From the NCBI RefSeq assembly GCF_032884065.1, contig NC_088872.1, positions 9,051,493 through 9,115,492 on the forward strand: a stretch of 64,000 nucleotides of DNA, given 5' to 3'. The notes below the pieces were generated by a model. It saw only the letters and a list, made by a program, of their open reading frames with translations. It searched no databases and had not been told where the DNA came from. Positions 34,361 through 46,460 of the stretch are shown in pieces. Position 1 is the stretch's first letter; each line of letters begins with the position of its first letter. Source of the DNA: Artemia franciscana (lineage: Eukaryota; Arthropoda; Branchiopoda; Anostraca; Artemiidae). The position numbers were made by a program, and so were the translations under genes.

Positions 34361-35366
34361 CCACGACAAATGGCAAATACACGGAAAAAGTAAGTTGTCG
34401 AAGATGTTGCTCTTGTTGCTGCAGCGCTTCATGGAGCCTTGTCATATAAGGTTTAGTTACTAATTATGTTTGTTAGAAACTTGTCAATATACTTATTATA
34501 TTGCAAATTTCCACCTTTGATTGCAACTTTCGCTTTTATTGGAAAATACTCTAAACATTTAATTCCTTGTTTTTCCATGAGTTTGTTGCAAATATTGCAC
34601 TTTTCCTTAAAACAAGGATAGAGGGATTGGTAGATGTTTTTGTTAGGAAATCAATCTTTTTGGGCCATATACTAAATAGACTTATTTCCATTTTGTGTGA
34701 GCTTTGGGAAAGATATGCAGTTTTTCCGGCAATGTAAAGCAAAACCTCATTGTTATCAATTTATCGCCGCAAAGATTTTGACAATAGTGACAACTAAATT
34801 TGGAAGGTAAGTAGAGGTCTGAAGTTTCAAACCATATAGAAACAGTCATTTATGACATCATAGATAGCTTGGTATGAAAGATAAGTAGGGCTTCCAAATG
34901 GTGCGACATCTGCGAAAACCCACTGCTTCTGTGCCCTCGATCCAAATTACTTGCCGCGTTTGTCCGTTTCAATTCCTCCTTTTTATCTATCCATGAAGAA
35001 AAAATATTCCTTTTGATAGATAGATAGATTTATTTTTTTTATAACAATACAATACTAACGGTACAATCTACTAATCCCCACAAAAGCTCCATGGCCTCTA
35101 GGAGGATTGATCGGATAGATTCTTGCAATTTGTCGGTAAGATAATCTTAAGGCTTCAGGGGAGGAATATTTATTTCTGTAAGAATGAAATGTTTAGAAAA
35201 TACTTGATTTTCAAATAGAAAATAATTAATGTGCTGATTTGAGATTTCATCATTAGCAACAGAAGGAACCTGCAAAGGAGATGATTAGTTGATTTTTCAT
35301 TTTTCTTTTTCGGATATTCGATTCTCCTGTCTTGCGCAATAGCTGGGTACAAAAACGGGACCATTT
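34361..35366 (+). repeat. Segmental duplication, right copy (empty site)
   Basis: Carries the same sequence as 31,137-34,222 without the 2.2-kb element: gatttgagatttcatcatta is continuous at about 35,235-35,255. Both copies keep a short open minus-strand stretch (MTRLHE.LQQQEQHLRQLTF) whose meaning is unknown. Confidence 0.88.
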
Positions 35367-35369
35367 GAC

Positions 35370-36305
35370 GTTATATCCCATTGATTCCATCGATGAAAGA
35401 GTTAATGGAAGAAGATCAATAGTCTAAATCTATTGATCGGCTCACCTATCAATCCAAATTTGCTTACTTGGCTTGACTATGAGCCCAAAAAGTCTGAAAC
35501 GATAAACCAAAAATAAAATAATTATCTTACAAATGTGTAACTAATAACGAACGAGGAAAACTAGTAAATACTTATTCTGCCTTTCTGCTCTTAGTATATC
35601 TTTTATCGTGTCAAAACTACGACTGATGAATAAATTGTTCATATTTTAGTTATGAATGAAGAAACAAAAACATGATTTCCGACCAAATTCCGCCAATATC
35701 CAAACCTATTCAGCCAGTAATTCGTTTATGTATGGTTTTCGCTTTTAAATGTATCAAATGAGGCAAAGGGATGAGATAGCCAATGGCTCATTTCCCGGGG
35801 AAAAATCGATTTATAGGAATCCTTTTCTGAAGAACCGAAGCTAGGTATTAACAACTCCTAATGATCTCTTTGTTCATTTTCATAGATAAATAATGTATAA
35901 TAGAAAATGGAAAATGCTATAGCATAATGGATGTAGTGTAGCTTTATTAGACGTATTCTGCGGAATGGGTTTTTCAGCTGTGTTTATAATAAAGCTTGCC
36001 TTTATATATCTGAATAGCAAGGGGTTACTGACGCTTGTTAAACAATTATAATAAAACAGGCTCTTTCATGTGAAAGTAGAAATCGGCACTAAAGATAAAA
36101 AACGGATTTAAAATTGTTCTTTATGTGAGAAGACCTCTGCCTTGTTTATATTGAAGTTTAAATTTAATTAACATTGAAATTAATTAATATTTGAGTGAGT
36201 TGGGCTAAACATTCTAGAGTAATTCTTATGGCTGACACTCCCGACCGAATATTTGAGACAAATTTCTTTTGAAATTAGAAAAGATCGAAATTTGGAATTT
36301 CAGCG
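35370..36305. other. AT-rich region, nothing recognised
   Basis: No supported gene, RNA or repeat. Confidence 0.5.
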
Positions 36306-36313
36306 TTCCTATG

Positions 36314-36528
36314 CATGGTTGCCACCACGATGAGTTTCTAAAGTCCTACAATTGCCCGGATTTACGGGCATTTCGGTTTTATAGTAAAACAAATAGACTG
36401 TAATACAGCTAGTATAGTACAATTTTGCTATTTTGACTCTATTTTTAGCAACCCTGAGCATTTCCACAGTGCTACACATAATGAAATAGTGCTAAAATAG
36501 CACTTTCGTGCTACAGGTGGCAACCCTG
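36314..36528. mobile_element. 215-bp hAT-type MITE
   Basis: Inverted ends CA(T/G)GGTTGCCACC (36,314-36,326 and 36,516-36,528) are flanked by TTCCTATG on the left and TTCCTATA on the right, an 8-bp duplication with one change. The ends resemble those of the large hAT at 18,591 (CA.TGTTGCCACT) but are not the same family. Internal palindrome tagtgctaaaatagcac. No coding capacity. Confidence 0.88.
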
Positions 36529-36536
36529 TTCCTATA

Positions 36537-37610
36537 TGATGGATCGGACGGAGGATATGTCGAAACTAAGTTTTCGTCATTCCAGTGATCTGTTTGAGTT
36601 GTGCTGGTGTAACATAAAAATCGATGAAGAACTCGAATCATTCATAAATATCTTTTAAATGTAAAAAAGTGGCTTGAGCGTAGAAGCATCTTGTTTTCTT
36701 GTAACGTGTTTGATCGCTAAGCAATTTCTCGAAATAGAATTCGCCTGAGTTCTAGGCCCAGCTATCTTTCTATAATATACAATTAACTGAATTTATAATA
36801 TTTGGACAAAATAAGAGTGTATTTTACAAGTCAAATTTCGGTGCTATTTACTACTCTACAAACTTCGTCTAGGGGGGGGGGGTCCTAAAAAAATCTTGTT
36901 TTTATTTTGTAAGCCACATTGGTCGGCCGTAACAAAAACAAAATTGAAGAAATAAGAATTGAGAATGGGGTTAATTCAAGGCCACCCAAAATACCGGATG
37001 AACAAATTGAACAAAGAAGGGAGGGGGTTGTCGCACCGAAATATTCAGTTTGCTCTTCCAGCTATTTCGTTGGCTTTAAAAGAACCCCAATCTCAATTTG
37101 TACAATTTTGTTTTGTTAAAGAATCTTATGACTGAACCTGCTGTTCAGAGGAGACAGAGCCTGAAACTAACTGTTCTTGCGCTCCTTGGACACCGTTAAG
37201 TTGTGCAACAACTTTTGGATGGATTCGCTGACATATGTTTTGCGGAAGAAATACTAAATTTGTCTACTCGCAATTGGTTAAATGTTTTAGCTATCTACCA
37301 CTCGACACTTTTAGAATAGTATGTCGCCCTTATTTTTTATTTATTTATTATTTTTTTTAAATGATGACCGCGCTTTCCTTAAAGACGGTCTCTAACATAC
37401 GCCATTCATGCTGAAAATCGACTTTATGCTCTATCTACATCAAATCAATGCTGATGCTTTAAACCGCATGATCTATAGAAGTTGATGCTGTATTACTGCA
37501 CTCTTGTGACACAAAGTTTAACCCAATCTCTGCTGTTGTTTCTGAAAATACATCATGGTAAACTCTAGCCCATAGTTACTGAAAGTTTAAAAACGTTTTT
37601 TGAAAAAAAG
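36537..37610. other. Region without a supported gene
   Basis: A 66-codon plus frame at 36,919-37,119 (starting MVGRNKNKIEEIRIENGVN) looks slightly protein-like at its start but has no recognisable family and no clear splice context. Confidence 0.4.
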
Positions 37611-38520
37611 TGAGACAGTTCGTTGTAAAGAAATGTAAGTAAGGAGCTATCCGGCTCAATAGTAATCGAAACTCTAAAAAAAGGAATTTTGATACCAATA
37701 GATACTTACACCATCGCATGCAGCGTATCAGAGGACCGTACTGTAGAGGTTTCAAGCTCCTATATACAAAAATGTGGAATTTTGTATTTTTTTTTTTTTT
37801 TGCCAGAAGAACGATCACGGATGCGTGTTTATTCTTTTTTTACCCAGGGTGATCCTATTGACCCAATGGTCTTAGTAGGTCGTGAGAGGGCTCATTCTAA
37901 CGGAAATTAAAAGTTATAGTGCCCTTTTTAAGTGACCAACAAATTGGTGGGCAACTAGGACCCCTTCCTCGCTCATTTTTTCCCAAAGTCACCGGATCAA
38001 AATTTTGATACTGGCATTTTTTCAGAATAGTCGAAAAATATAACAACTGTGTCTTTAAGGACGACTTAATCCCCCACTGTCCCTGGGAAAAGCGGTGCAA
38101 GTTATGGACTTTGCACGTTGTTTACATATAGTATTGGTTATTGGGGAGTATACAGACGTTTTACGGATATTTCCATGGAGGGTTTTATTATGGGGGAAGA
38201 GAATTTCCATGAAGCGGGTGCTGGATTTTCCAGCATTACTTAAAAAAACAATGAGAAATTAAATATAAAAAGACAAATTTTTTCAACTGAAAATAAGGAG
38301 CAACATTAAAACTTAAAACGAACAGAAAATAAAATGTATATTAGGGGGTTCGTCCCCTCTTCAATACATCGTTCTCTACGCTAAAGTATTTTTATTAATT
38401 TCAAAAGAGCTATTTATTCTAATTAAACGGCCTTTGTGATTCTTAAAAGAAGGGTCATTCATAAAGAATTGGAACAAAACTCGAACTTTAATGTAAAGAG
38501 TGAGGTATTGACGAGGGATT
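37611..38520 (-). repeat. Foldback repeat family, minus-oriented copy
   Basis: Begins cagttcgttgtaaagaaatg, a damaged terminal hairpin, and runs through the family in reverse (ggctcaatagtaatcgaaac, tcctatatacaaaaatgtgg) to the ctttacatt..ctcttt core near 38,500. Confidence 0.85.
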
Positions 38521-39970
38521 AAAAAATCTGTCATCTCAAGATTTTGATTGGATGTGGTTAGGGAAATGGTGGGCGTAGGAGGGGGTTAGTTGCCCCCCCC
38601 CCAATTACTTTTGACAGTTAAAAAGGGCACTGGACCTTTCAGTTTCCAATCGAATGAGCTGTTTTTGAAGTTTCTACGACAAAAATGGCTATCTCAAAAT
38701 TCTTACTAGATGTATTTCGAGAAAACACAAGGTGTGGGGAGTATCTACCGTCTGATCACTGAGTCTTAAAAAGGGATTAGAATTTGTGATTACCAATCCA
38801 ATGAGTCCCCTCCAAAGTTTATACGATCGCCCTCTCTACATATGCCTTATATACCCCAGGGCATAACTTAAAACACCTGATGGCTGTGTGTGTCTGGAAT
38901 GGGTATCATCCTCAAAGACATAATTTTCCGACCTTACAATTACATTGAACAAAGCAGTCATCTCTATATTTTGATTAGGTTCGTTTTGAGGAATGGTGGG
39001 CGGAGGAGGGGGTTAGTTGCGCTCCAATTACTTTTGACAGTTAAAAAGGTTACTCGACCTTTCAGTTTCCAACCGAATGAGCTGTTTTCGAAGTTTATAC
39101 GACAAAAATGGCGATCTCAAAATTTCTATCAGATGCATTTCGGCAAAATACGAGGTGCGTGGGGGTATCCACCGTTTAATCACTATGAATCTTAAAAGGT
39201 GCACCAGAACTTCTTGTTATCAATCCAATGAGCTCCCATAAAGTTTTTACGGTCAACCTTTCTATATATATATACTTTATATGCCCCAGGGTGTAACTAA
39301 CAACACTTGTCCTGAGGGCTCTAGGCGGGAGGGGAGGGTGTCATCCTTAAAGACATATTTTCCGGACTTTTTAATTACGTTGAACAAAAGGGCTGTTTCA
39401 AAATTTTGATTGGATGTGTTTGGGGAATTTGTGGTAGTGGAAGGGGGGTTAGTTGCTCTCCAATCACTTCGACTGTTAAAAAGGGCATAAGTCCTTTGAA
39501 TTTCCAACCAAATAGTTCTCTTCGAAGTTTATACGGCAACAAATAGCCTTCTCAAAGTTTCTACGAAATGCATTTCAGGAAAATACAAGGTGTGTGGGGG
39601 GTGGTATCCACCCTCCAATAACTTTGAACCTCAAAAAGGGCACTAAGACTTTTGATTAGCAATCCAATGAGCCCCCTCCCCGGAAGTTTATGTGATCACT
39701 TTCTATATACTTTATATACTCCCAGGGCATAACTTACAGCCTTTACCCTGAGGGTTGTGGGGGGGTCATCCTCAAATACGCAATTTCTTGACCTTTCAAC
39801 TACGTTTAACAAAATGGCTATCTCAAAAATTTGACTGGATGCCTTTGGGGAAATGGTGGGCGTGGGAGGGGGGTTAGTTGCTTTCTGATCAGTTTCGATT
39901 ATAAAAAAAGGCACTAACCCCTTCGATTTCCAATCGAATAAACCCTTTTCGAAGTTTCTACAACAACACC
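38515..39970 (+). repeat. About 427-bp tandem repeat, 3.3 units
   Basis: The attttgattgg-type word lies at 38,541, 38,968, 39,403 and about 39,829 (steps 427, 435, 426). Each unit contains ggagggggttagttgc, aaaaaggg, gtttatacg and ccccagggcataactta. It shares short words with the foldback family (ctatctcaaaa), so it probably arose from part of it. Confidence 0.92.
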
Positions 39971-39974
39971 TTCG

Positions 39975-40815
39975 ATACGAAGTGCCCTAGTCTAAAGAAA
40001 GCTTCCCTCTTCTAGAGGGGGACAAACATATTTTTTCTCATAGGGGGGAGATTTTTCTTATGTTAATACACAAAGAGACCATGTTTCAATGAAAATGCCT
40101 AAGAAATGACATCTTTAAGAATCTAGAGAGGGGCGAAATTTGCCACATTGACGTCACTGAGTTTTGGTTTTAAATTTCTATGTTAAAAATTATTCGCAAG
40201 TTGTTCTATACATATTCTAAATATATTAGCTTAAGGTAGGATTGTAAGTGAGTAGACTATGAATTTTTTTATTACTTATGGCGACAACAGGCGTGTATGC
40301 AGAGGACTCTTTTGAGCCTGTAGCCTTTTGAAATGTTTAGGTTCTCCCGGTCACCACTCTCTCCCGTTCTCTTTTTCTGGTTAATCTCCCTATTTTCTGG
40401 AATTCTGACAAAATTATAATTTTCTGAACTTGTGATACAGGGTCTAATTTTCTTTTTTAACATTCGAACATCTTGGCCAAAACGTCCCAGAAACAACAAT
40501 GGGTTCCCCACCCACCATCTTAGAATTATTCGCTGCAAAAGAGTAAATGGCGTAAGCGGTTTAATTGTTTATTTAGACTGAATTTGTTATATTCGTTACT
40601 TTGATAATTATAATTTTTTAGGGTAACTGACCTACTTCTTTTTCTTCTTTCCCTTTTTTGTCCCTATTGAACCAAATAAACAACTTTTAAGCAGGAAATA
40701 CATCGAAAATAAAGATCATATTGTTTTCCTACTAATTTGTTTCGCATAAATGAAAAAAATTATTAATAAACTAAATTTAGTTAACTAATGAAGTTAATTG
40801 TATTTCTAATTTCAG
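39975..40815. other. Possible intron and flank upstream of the Ser-rich exon
   Basis: No coding region recognised. A minus frame at 40,272-40,538 is judged chance. The last 25 bases (aattgtatttctaatttcag) can act as a splice acceptor for the exon that follows. Confidence 0.4.
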
Positions 40816-40904
40816 AATCTTCAAGCCACAGCGAAAATTCTGCTTCTCAGTCGTCGGACTCTGGTAACTCCGCACAAAGTGGTGGCTCTGTTATTCAGAA
40901 GTGA
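40816..40904 (+). CDS. Candidate 3'-terminal exon of a host gene (Ser-rich tail)
   Basis: After a plausible acceptor (tttctaatttcag, 40,803-40,815) the frame starting at 40,818 reads SSSHSENSASQSSDSGNSAQ and ends VIQK before TGA at 40,902-40,904. The tail has 28 residues, 12 of them Ser. The stretch is clearly less AT-rich than its surroundings and changes back to AT-rich sequence at the stop, as an exon would. About 150 bases later an AATATA element (near 41,055) could serve as a weak poly(A) signal. Low-complexity Ser tails carry no family information, so the protein is unknown. Upstream exons were not found; they may lie far away or outside the window. This is the only non-transposon coding candidate here. 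Confidence 0.4.
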
Positions 40905-42162
40905 TGCTTTTATTCGGTGTTGTAAGCCATAACTCAAAAGTAGCGTTTCTTTTTTTTTACAAGTTGTGTATTTGCTACTTTTTGTGCCATCCTTGTATTT
41001 GTACTTATTGATCTGAATTTGGTCAGTTTTTATATAATGATGTTTTTATAAGAAATATAATCTGTGATTTGTTCTATGGCAAAGTCTGATTTTATTATAG
41101 CTAAAAGACCAACCCAATTATGTTGATTATATCACATGGTTATTTGGATTCTTTTTGGAATCGAAAGAAAAATATCTTGTCCATTTTAGACCTAGACACG
41201 AACGCAGAAATTTTCTCGAGTAATATTTTTAATAATGATAGAAATGATGAGGTTATGATATTTTTTTGATAATTTAAATTAAAAGTGTTCAGAAATCAGG
41301 CAAAATTTTGAATATTGGGGAAAGGGGTTTGAGCCACCCTCCCCGGCCTGCTACGTTCCTATTTACACAAATCAAGCTAACAGAAAAAATATCGATTCTG
41401 GCTACATGTGTAACTGAACAGATATGCATATAATGTTCACTCATCCATAACTTGTCCGACTCAGTCTAGTCTTCTTTGTTTTACCAATTATCAAGTCGGT
41501 TTTTGAAATAAACAAAAAAAAAATAAATGAATTTTTATCTTTGGAAATATACGAAAACACTATAGAGATACGCACTTTACGAGATAAGCCAAAAAAGTTT
41601 GGTTCTAGGAGACAATTATAACTCTGAAATGAGAGATGAAACGAAATTATTTTATTTAAATTTACAGGCATTGCTCTAGTCTTAATTCACAAATCAAATT
41701 CTTTGTTAAAATCCCTAAAAGAATTACTGCATTTTACTAACTATATCTCCATGCTTTTTATAGTGTTAAAAATAACACTTGCTATTACAGTGTTGTAGGA
41801 AAAGGTAGTTTTTCCCATAAAATTGATTCTTGTAATTATTTATTTCTTATATTATCTTTTCGAAAGATAAGTGTGTATAAATACTACATTCACTCATTAC
41901 ATCATATATGTTTATAACCTTTACGATGATCGTACATCAAGCTTGTGCATGAAAATGAAGTTTTTTATAAAAATTTGTTCTATTTTAAAAACTGTTTTAT
42001 TTTTTAATTACAAAGGCACTATATACAGTAATTTTCTTTAAAATGAGCCATTAAACAGCTCTCTATGAATTTCCAGTGTCCAGCTAGCTAAGGAGAAATA
42101 AAAAATAAAAAAGGACGCTGTCGATGCAGAATATCGTGGTCGCAGCAACTTTTCATGATTTT
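40905..42162. other. Possible 3' UTR, then AT-rich sequence
   Basis: Up to about 41,060 it may be 3' UTR of the exon before it. The rest has no recognised feature. Confidence 0.4.
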
Positions 42163-42362
42163 TTAGTCAATATATTTCCGTTGCTGTTCAAGCGAAGGGA
42201 TGGTAAGTTTTTGTAGTCAATATATTTCCGTTGCTGTTCAAGCGAAGGGACGGTAAGTTTTTGTAGTCGATATATTTCCGTTGCTGTTCAAGCGAAGGGA
42301 CGGTAAGTTTTTGTAGTCAATATATTTCCGTTGCTGTTCAAGCGAAGGGACGGTAAGTTTTC
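42163..42362 (+). repeat. 50-bp tandem repeat, four units
   Basis: agtcaatatatttccg (once agtcgatat) starts at 42,165, 42,215, 42,265 and 42,315. Units are nearly identical and contain gttcaagcgaaggga.ggtaa. Confidence 0.96.
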
Positions 42363-42879
42363 TACATACGGTTTCGGGCAAAACAGTTCTAATAGTGTGC
42401 TTCTTTTTTTAATCTGACTCTATCTTTAGGAGCTATGGGTTAATATATTTCTTAGTATTGCACGTGATCGTCTCTTACTAGGTTGCTAGCTACTGCTGCA
42501 ACTCGGATATTATCAAATTGTCAGAGAGAAAGATCTAAACTTATTGTGAAGTGTTTTGTTCTAATACTATCTTTTTTGTACACGCCATTTTTATGTCAAA
42601 ACTCGCGAATTCTATTACTGTTTCGGAACATTCTGGCATGCAAATGAGATACCGATGAAAAAGTAGAAATTATATTAGTAGAAAAAGTACAAGGTAGAAA
42701 AATTAGAAACTGTGTACAGTAGAAAAAGTATAATACAAAGAAAAATTTAAATTTTCAGACTTTATAAGTGGTACGGCAGGGCTAATGACTTAATAAAGGG
42801 CCTTCATTAAAAGTTTTACTCGTAATTATATTTCCAGTTCTTTTTAATTATGCATAAGTGCGAAGACAGTGTGGTCTAG
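42363..42879. other. Spacer, nothing recognised
   Basis: AT-rich. Short gtagaaaaagta-like words recur near 42,660-42,740. No gene. Confidence 0.5.
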
Positions 42880-43795
42880 GGACGTTTGAAAGAAAGAGGC
42901 CTATTTTAAAACTGTCTAACAGAGTTGTCATCAGTTTTTGTAAAATGTGTTGCAGAATTTGCTGAAGAGGTGTTCAGTAGCTCGGTCAGATCCTAAACTA
43001 CGGTAGCCTAGTTGATTTGAGTAAAGTTAATTCAGTCCTAGATTTTACTGTAGTTCTGACAAGGTTTAGAGCGTCATAAGTTTGCTTCTTTATCAGCAAG
43101 GCGATTGTCAGATTTTTAGTAAAAGTTTTCAGGCGATTAAATGGAGTCCTTGTTAACTATCCAAAGACCACCTTTCTCAAAATTTCGACCAAAAAGGTGC
43201 GTATTTCTAAGACTGTTAGACAGAGATGTAATCAGTTGTGGTAAAATTTGTTCTAGATTCAGCTAGAAAGGTTTTCATTTGGAGTTCGTTTGGAGCTTAA
43301 CTACGGTAGGGGACTTGAGTAAAGTTAAGCCTACCGTAGTTTATTTTAGTTCAAACAAGTTTTAGAGCGTCGTACGTTTACTTCTTTATCAGTTAGGTGA
43401 TTGTCAGATTATTAGTCAAAGTTTTCAGGGGATTCAATGGAACCCTTTTCAAACACCCGAAGACCACATTTCTCAAAAATTTGACCAAAAAGGGGTTGTA
43501 TTTCTAAGACTATTAGACAGAGTTGTGGTCAGTTGTGGTAATATTTGTCCTAGATTTAGCTAAAAAGATTTTCATTTGGAGTTCGTTCGGACCCTTGAAT
43601 ACGGTAGCGGTTTTGACTAAAGTCAAGTCAACCGTAGTTTAGTATAGTTCTGACAAGTTTTAGAACGTCATAAGTTTGTTTTTTTTGCCAGTAAGGCGAT
43701 TGTCAGATTAAGAGTCAAAGTTTTAAGGGGATTCAACGGAATTCTTTTTAAATACCCTAAGAACACCTTTCTCACAAATTTTAAAATCCGTAAGG
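42880..43795 (+). repeat. About 298-bp tandem repeat, three units
   Basis: actgt.taacagag / actgttagacagag / actattagacagag at 42,911, 43,212 and 43,509. Each unit also has acggtag, gttttagagcgtc and aggcgattgtcagatt. Units differ by about 15-20 percent. Confidence 0.9.
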
Positions 43796-43801
43796 GAATT
43801 T

Positions 43802-45323
43802 ATCAAACAGTTCGTGGTAACGAACTGTAGTAAGGAGCGACCCGGCTCAATAATAAACGAAACACTAAAAAACGGAACTTCGATGCTTAGAGATATATCA
43901 AAAGAATCGGATTTTTATGCTGATTTTAAATATAAAATCGAGGGTTGTCCCCTCCGCAATCCCTCGCTCTTTACGCTAAAGTTTTTAATTATTTTAAAAA
44001 GTAGAATTGTGGCAAAGAGTCAAACTTTAGCGTAAAGAGCGAGGAATTGCGGAGGGGACAACCCATTTCATATACGGAGTAATTTCTGTTGGTTTAAGTT
44101 TTAATGTGACTCCTTACTTTCAGTTAAAAATTTTTTTTTTATTTCTGAACGTTTTTGAACTAATGCATGTTTGATTTTTGTTCTCCGCACATAAATTATT
44201 AAAAATGAAATTTGCATAGTAATTATTTTTTTGGCTAAATGGCTTTCTCTTAGTTTTGATCGAACGATTTTGAGAAATAAGGGGTGGGGAAGGAGGCGTA
44301 GTTGCCCTCCAATTTTTTGGTTACTTAAAAAGGCAACTAGAACTTTTAATTTTTAACGAACGTTTTTATTAGTAAAATATACGTAACTTAAGAATTAACT
44401 TACGTAACAAACTTTTATAGTCTTACATTTTTATTATGTATATGACGGGGTTTGTCCCCTCGTTAATACTTCGCTCTTTACGCGAAACCTTAAGTTTTGT
44501 CCCAATTCTTTAAGATTGACCCCTGAATGCATAAAGAGCGAGGTATTAATCTCCTCCTAAATACCTCGCTCTTTATGCTAAAGTATTTTTAGAACCCCTC
44601 ATATGCTTAATAATCTCTATTCGTTTTGAGTTTTAATGATACTCCTTACTTTCAATTGAAAAAAACTTTCATGTTTTTTCTTTCATTGTTTTTTCTTTAT
44701 ATAGCAATGCTAGAAAATCCTGCGCCCTTTTCATTGAATTTCTCTTCCCCCATGAAATATTCCTCTAAGGAAAGATCCTCCCACATAGCCCCCTTCCCTC
44801 AACCCCACCCCCAAACCAAAAATATTCCCCGGAAAAGGTCTCTACACTTCCCAATAACCATTACTGTATGTAAACACTGGTCAAAGTTTGTAACTTGCAG
44901 CCCCTCCCCCAGGGACTGTGGGTGAGTAAGTCATCCCCAAATACATAGTTATAAGGCTTTTGACTATTCTGAATACAATTGCTATCTCATAATTTTGATC
45001 CGGTGACTTGGGGGGAAAATTAGCGTGGGGGAGGGCATAGGCGCCCTCCAATTTTTTTGGTCACTTAAAAAGGGCACTAGAACTTTTCTTTTCCGTTAGA
45101 ATGAGCCCTTTTGCGACATTCTTGGACCACTTGGTCGATATGATGACCCCTGGAAAAAAAAAACCCGTGATCTGTCTTCTGGCAAAAGATATCGAAATTC
45201 CACATTTTTGTAGATAGGAGCTTGAAATTTTTGCTACAGGGTTCTCTGATACGCTTTTATCAACATCAAAATATCTTTTAGCATCTAAATTCCTGTTTTT
45301 GGTGTTACCACGAACTGTTTGAT
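43802..45323. repeat. Foldback repeat family, copy with the terminal hairpin at both ends
   Basis: Left end atcaaa then hairpin CAGTTCGTGGTAACGAACTG (43,808-43,827), a short left arm, a palindromic centre (about 43,945-44,130), a long right arm, and an inverted end ttaccacgaactgtttgat (to 45,323). This copy shows best that the family is bounded by inverted ends. A smaller palindrome lies at 44,527-44,580. Confidence 0.88.
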
Positions 45324-45429
45324 AGAGTCTTCAGTTACATAATGAAATTATAAAAAAAGGCCACGTAGCACTCGTTATGGGAAATCAAATTTTTGCTGAG
45401 AATTCTGAGAAATGCAATTTTTGCTGAGA

Positions 45430-46460
45430 ATGCTGAGAAACTGCTGTATACTTCCCAATAACCATTACTATATCTAAGCATTGGTTAAGGTTTGTAACTT
45501 GTAGCCCCCCACAGTGACTGTGGGGGAGCAAGTCATCCCCAAAGACATAGTTATAAGGCTTTTGACTATGCTGAATACAATTGCTATCTCAGAATTTTGA
45601 TGCGATGACTTGGGGGAAAAATTAGCGTGGGAGAGGGCCTAGGTGCCCTCCAATTTTTTTGGTCACTTAAAAAGGGCACTAGAATGTTTCATTTCCGTTA
45701 GAATGAGCCCTCTCGAAACATTCTAGGACCACTGGGTCGATATAATTAACCCTAAAGAAAAAAAAAACATATAAACACGCATCTGTGATCTGTCTTCTGG
45801 CAAAAAAAATACAAAATTCCGCATTTTTGTAGATAAGAGATTGAAACTTCTACAGTAGGGGTGTCTGATACGATGTTAGGGGTCGTTACCAAGAACTGTC
45901 TGAAAATGGTCTAAGTTTGTGACTTTCAGTCCCTCCCCCTGGAACTGTGGGGGAGTAAGTCATTACCAAAGACATAGGTATTAGGCTTGTGACTTTGCTA
46001 AACAAAATGGCTATCTCAAAATTTTGATCCGGTGACTTTGGGGAAACAATGAGCTTAGGAGGGGGCCTAAGTGCCGTCCAATTTTTTGGTCACTTGAAAA
46101 GGGCACTAGAACTTTTAATTTCAGTTAGAGTGAGCCCTTGCACGACATTCTAGGACCACTAAGTTGATACAATCACCCCTGGGAAAAAGAAGAAACAAAA
46201 AAACAACAACAAATAAACACGCACCCGTGATCAGTCTTCTGGCAAAAAAAAAATTCCACATTTTTATAGATAGGTGCTTGAAACCTCTACAGTAGCGTTC
46301 TCTGATACGCTGAATGTGATGGTGTGATTTTCGTTAAGATACTATAACGTTTAACGGGTATTTCTCCCTATTTTTCAAAATAAGGCAAATTTTCTCAGGC
46401 TCGTAGCTTTCGATGGGTAGGACTAAATTTGATGCCATTTACCGTACCAAAACTTCCATA
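45430..46460 (+). repeat. Foldback repeat family, two partial copies in tandem
   Basis: 45,430-45,905 and 45,905-46,460 each carry gtaactt..agcccc, ggggagtaagtcat, ctatctcaaaattttgat and gggcactagaa. The first ends with a degraded hairpin (ttaccaagaactgtctg). Confidence 0.85.

Noticed and set aside
36919-37119. 66-codon plus-strand frame with a protein-like start.
   Set aside because: No family, no good acceptor or donor, and the second half turns into low-information sequence.
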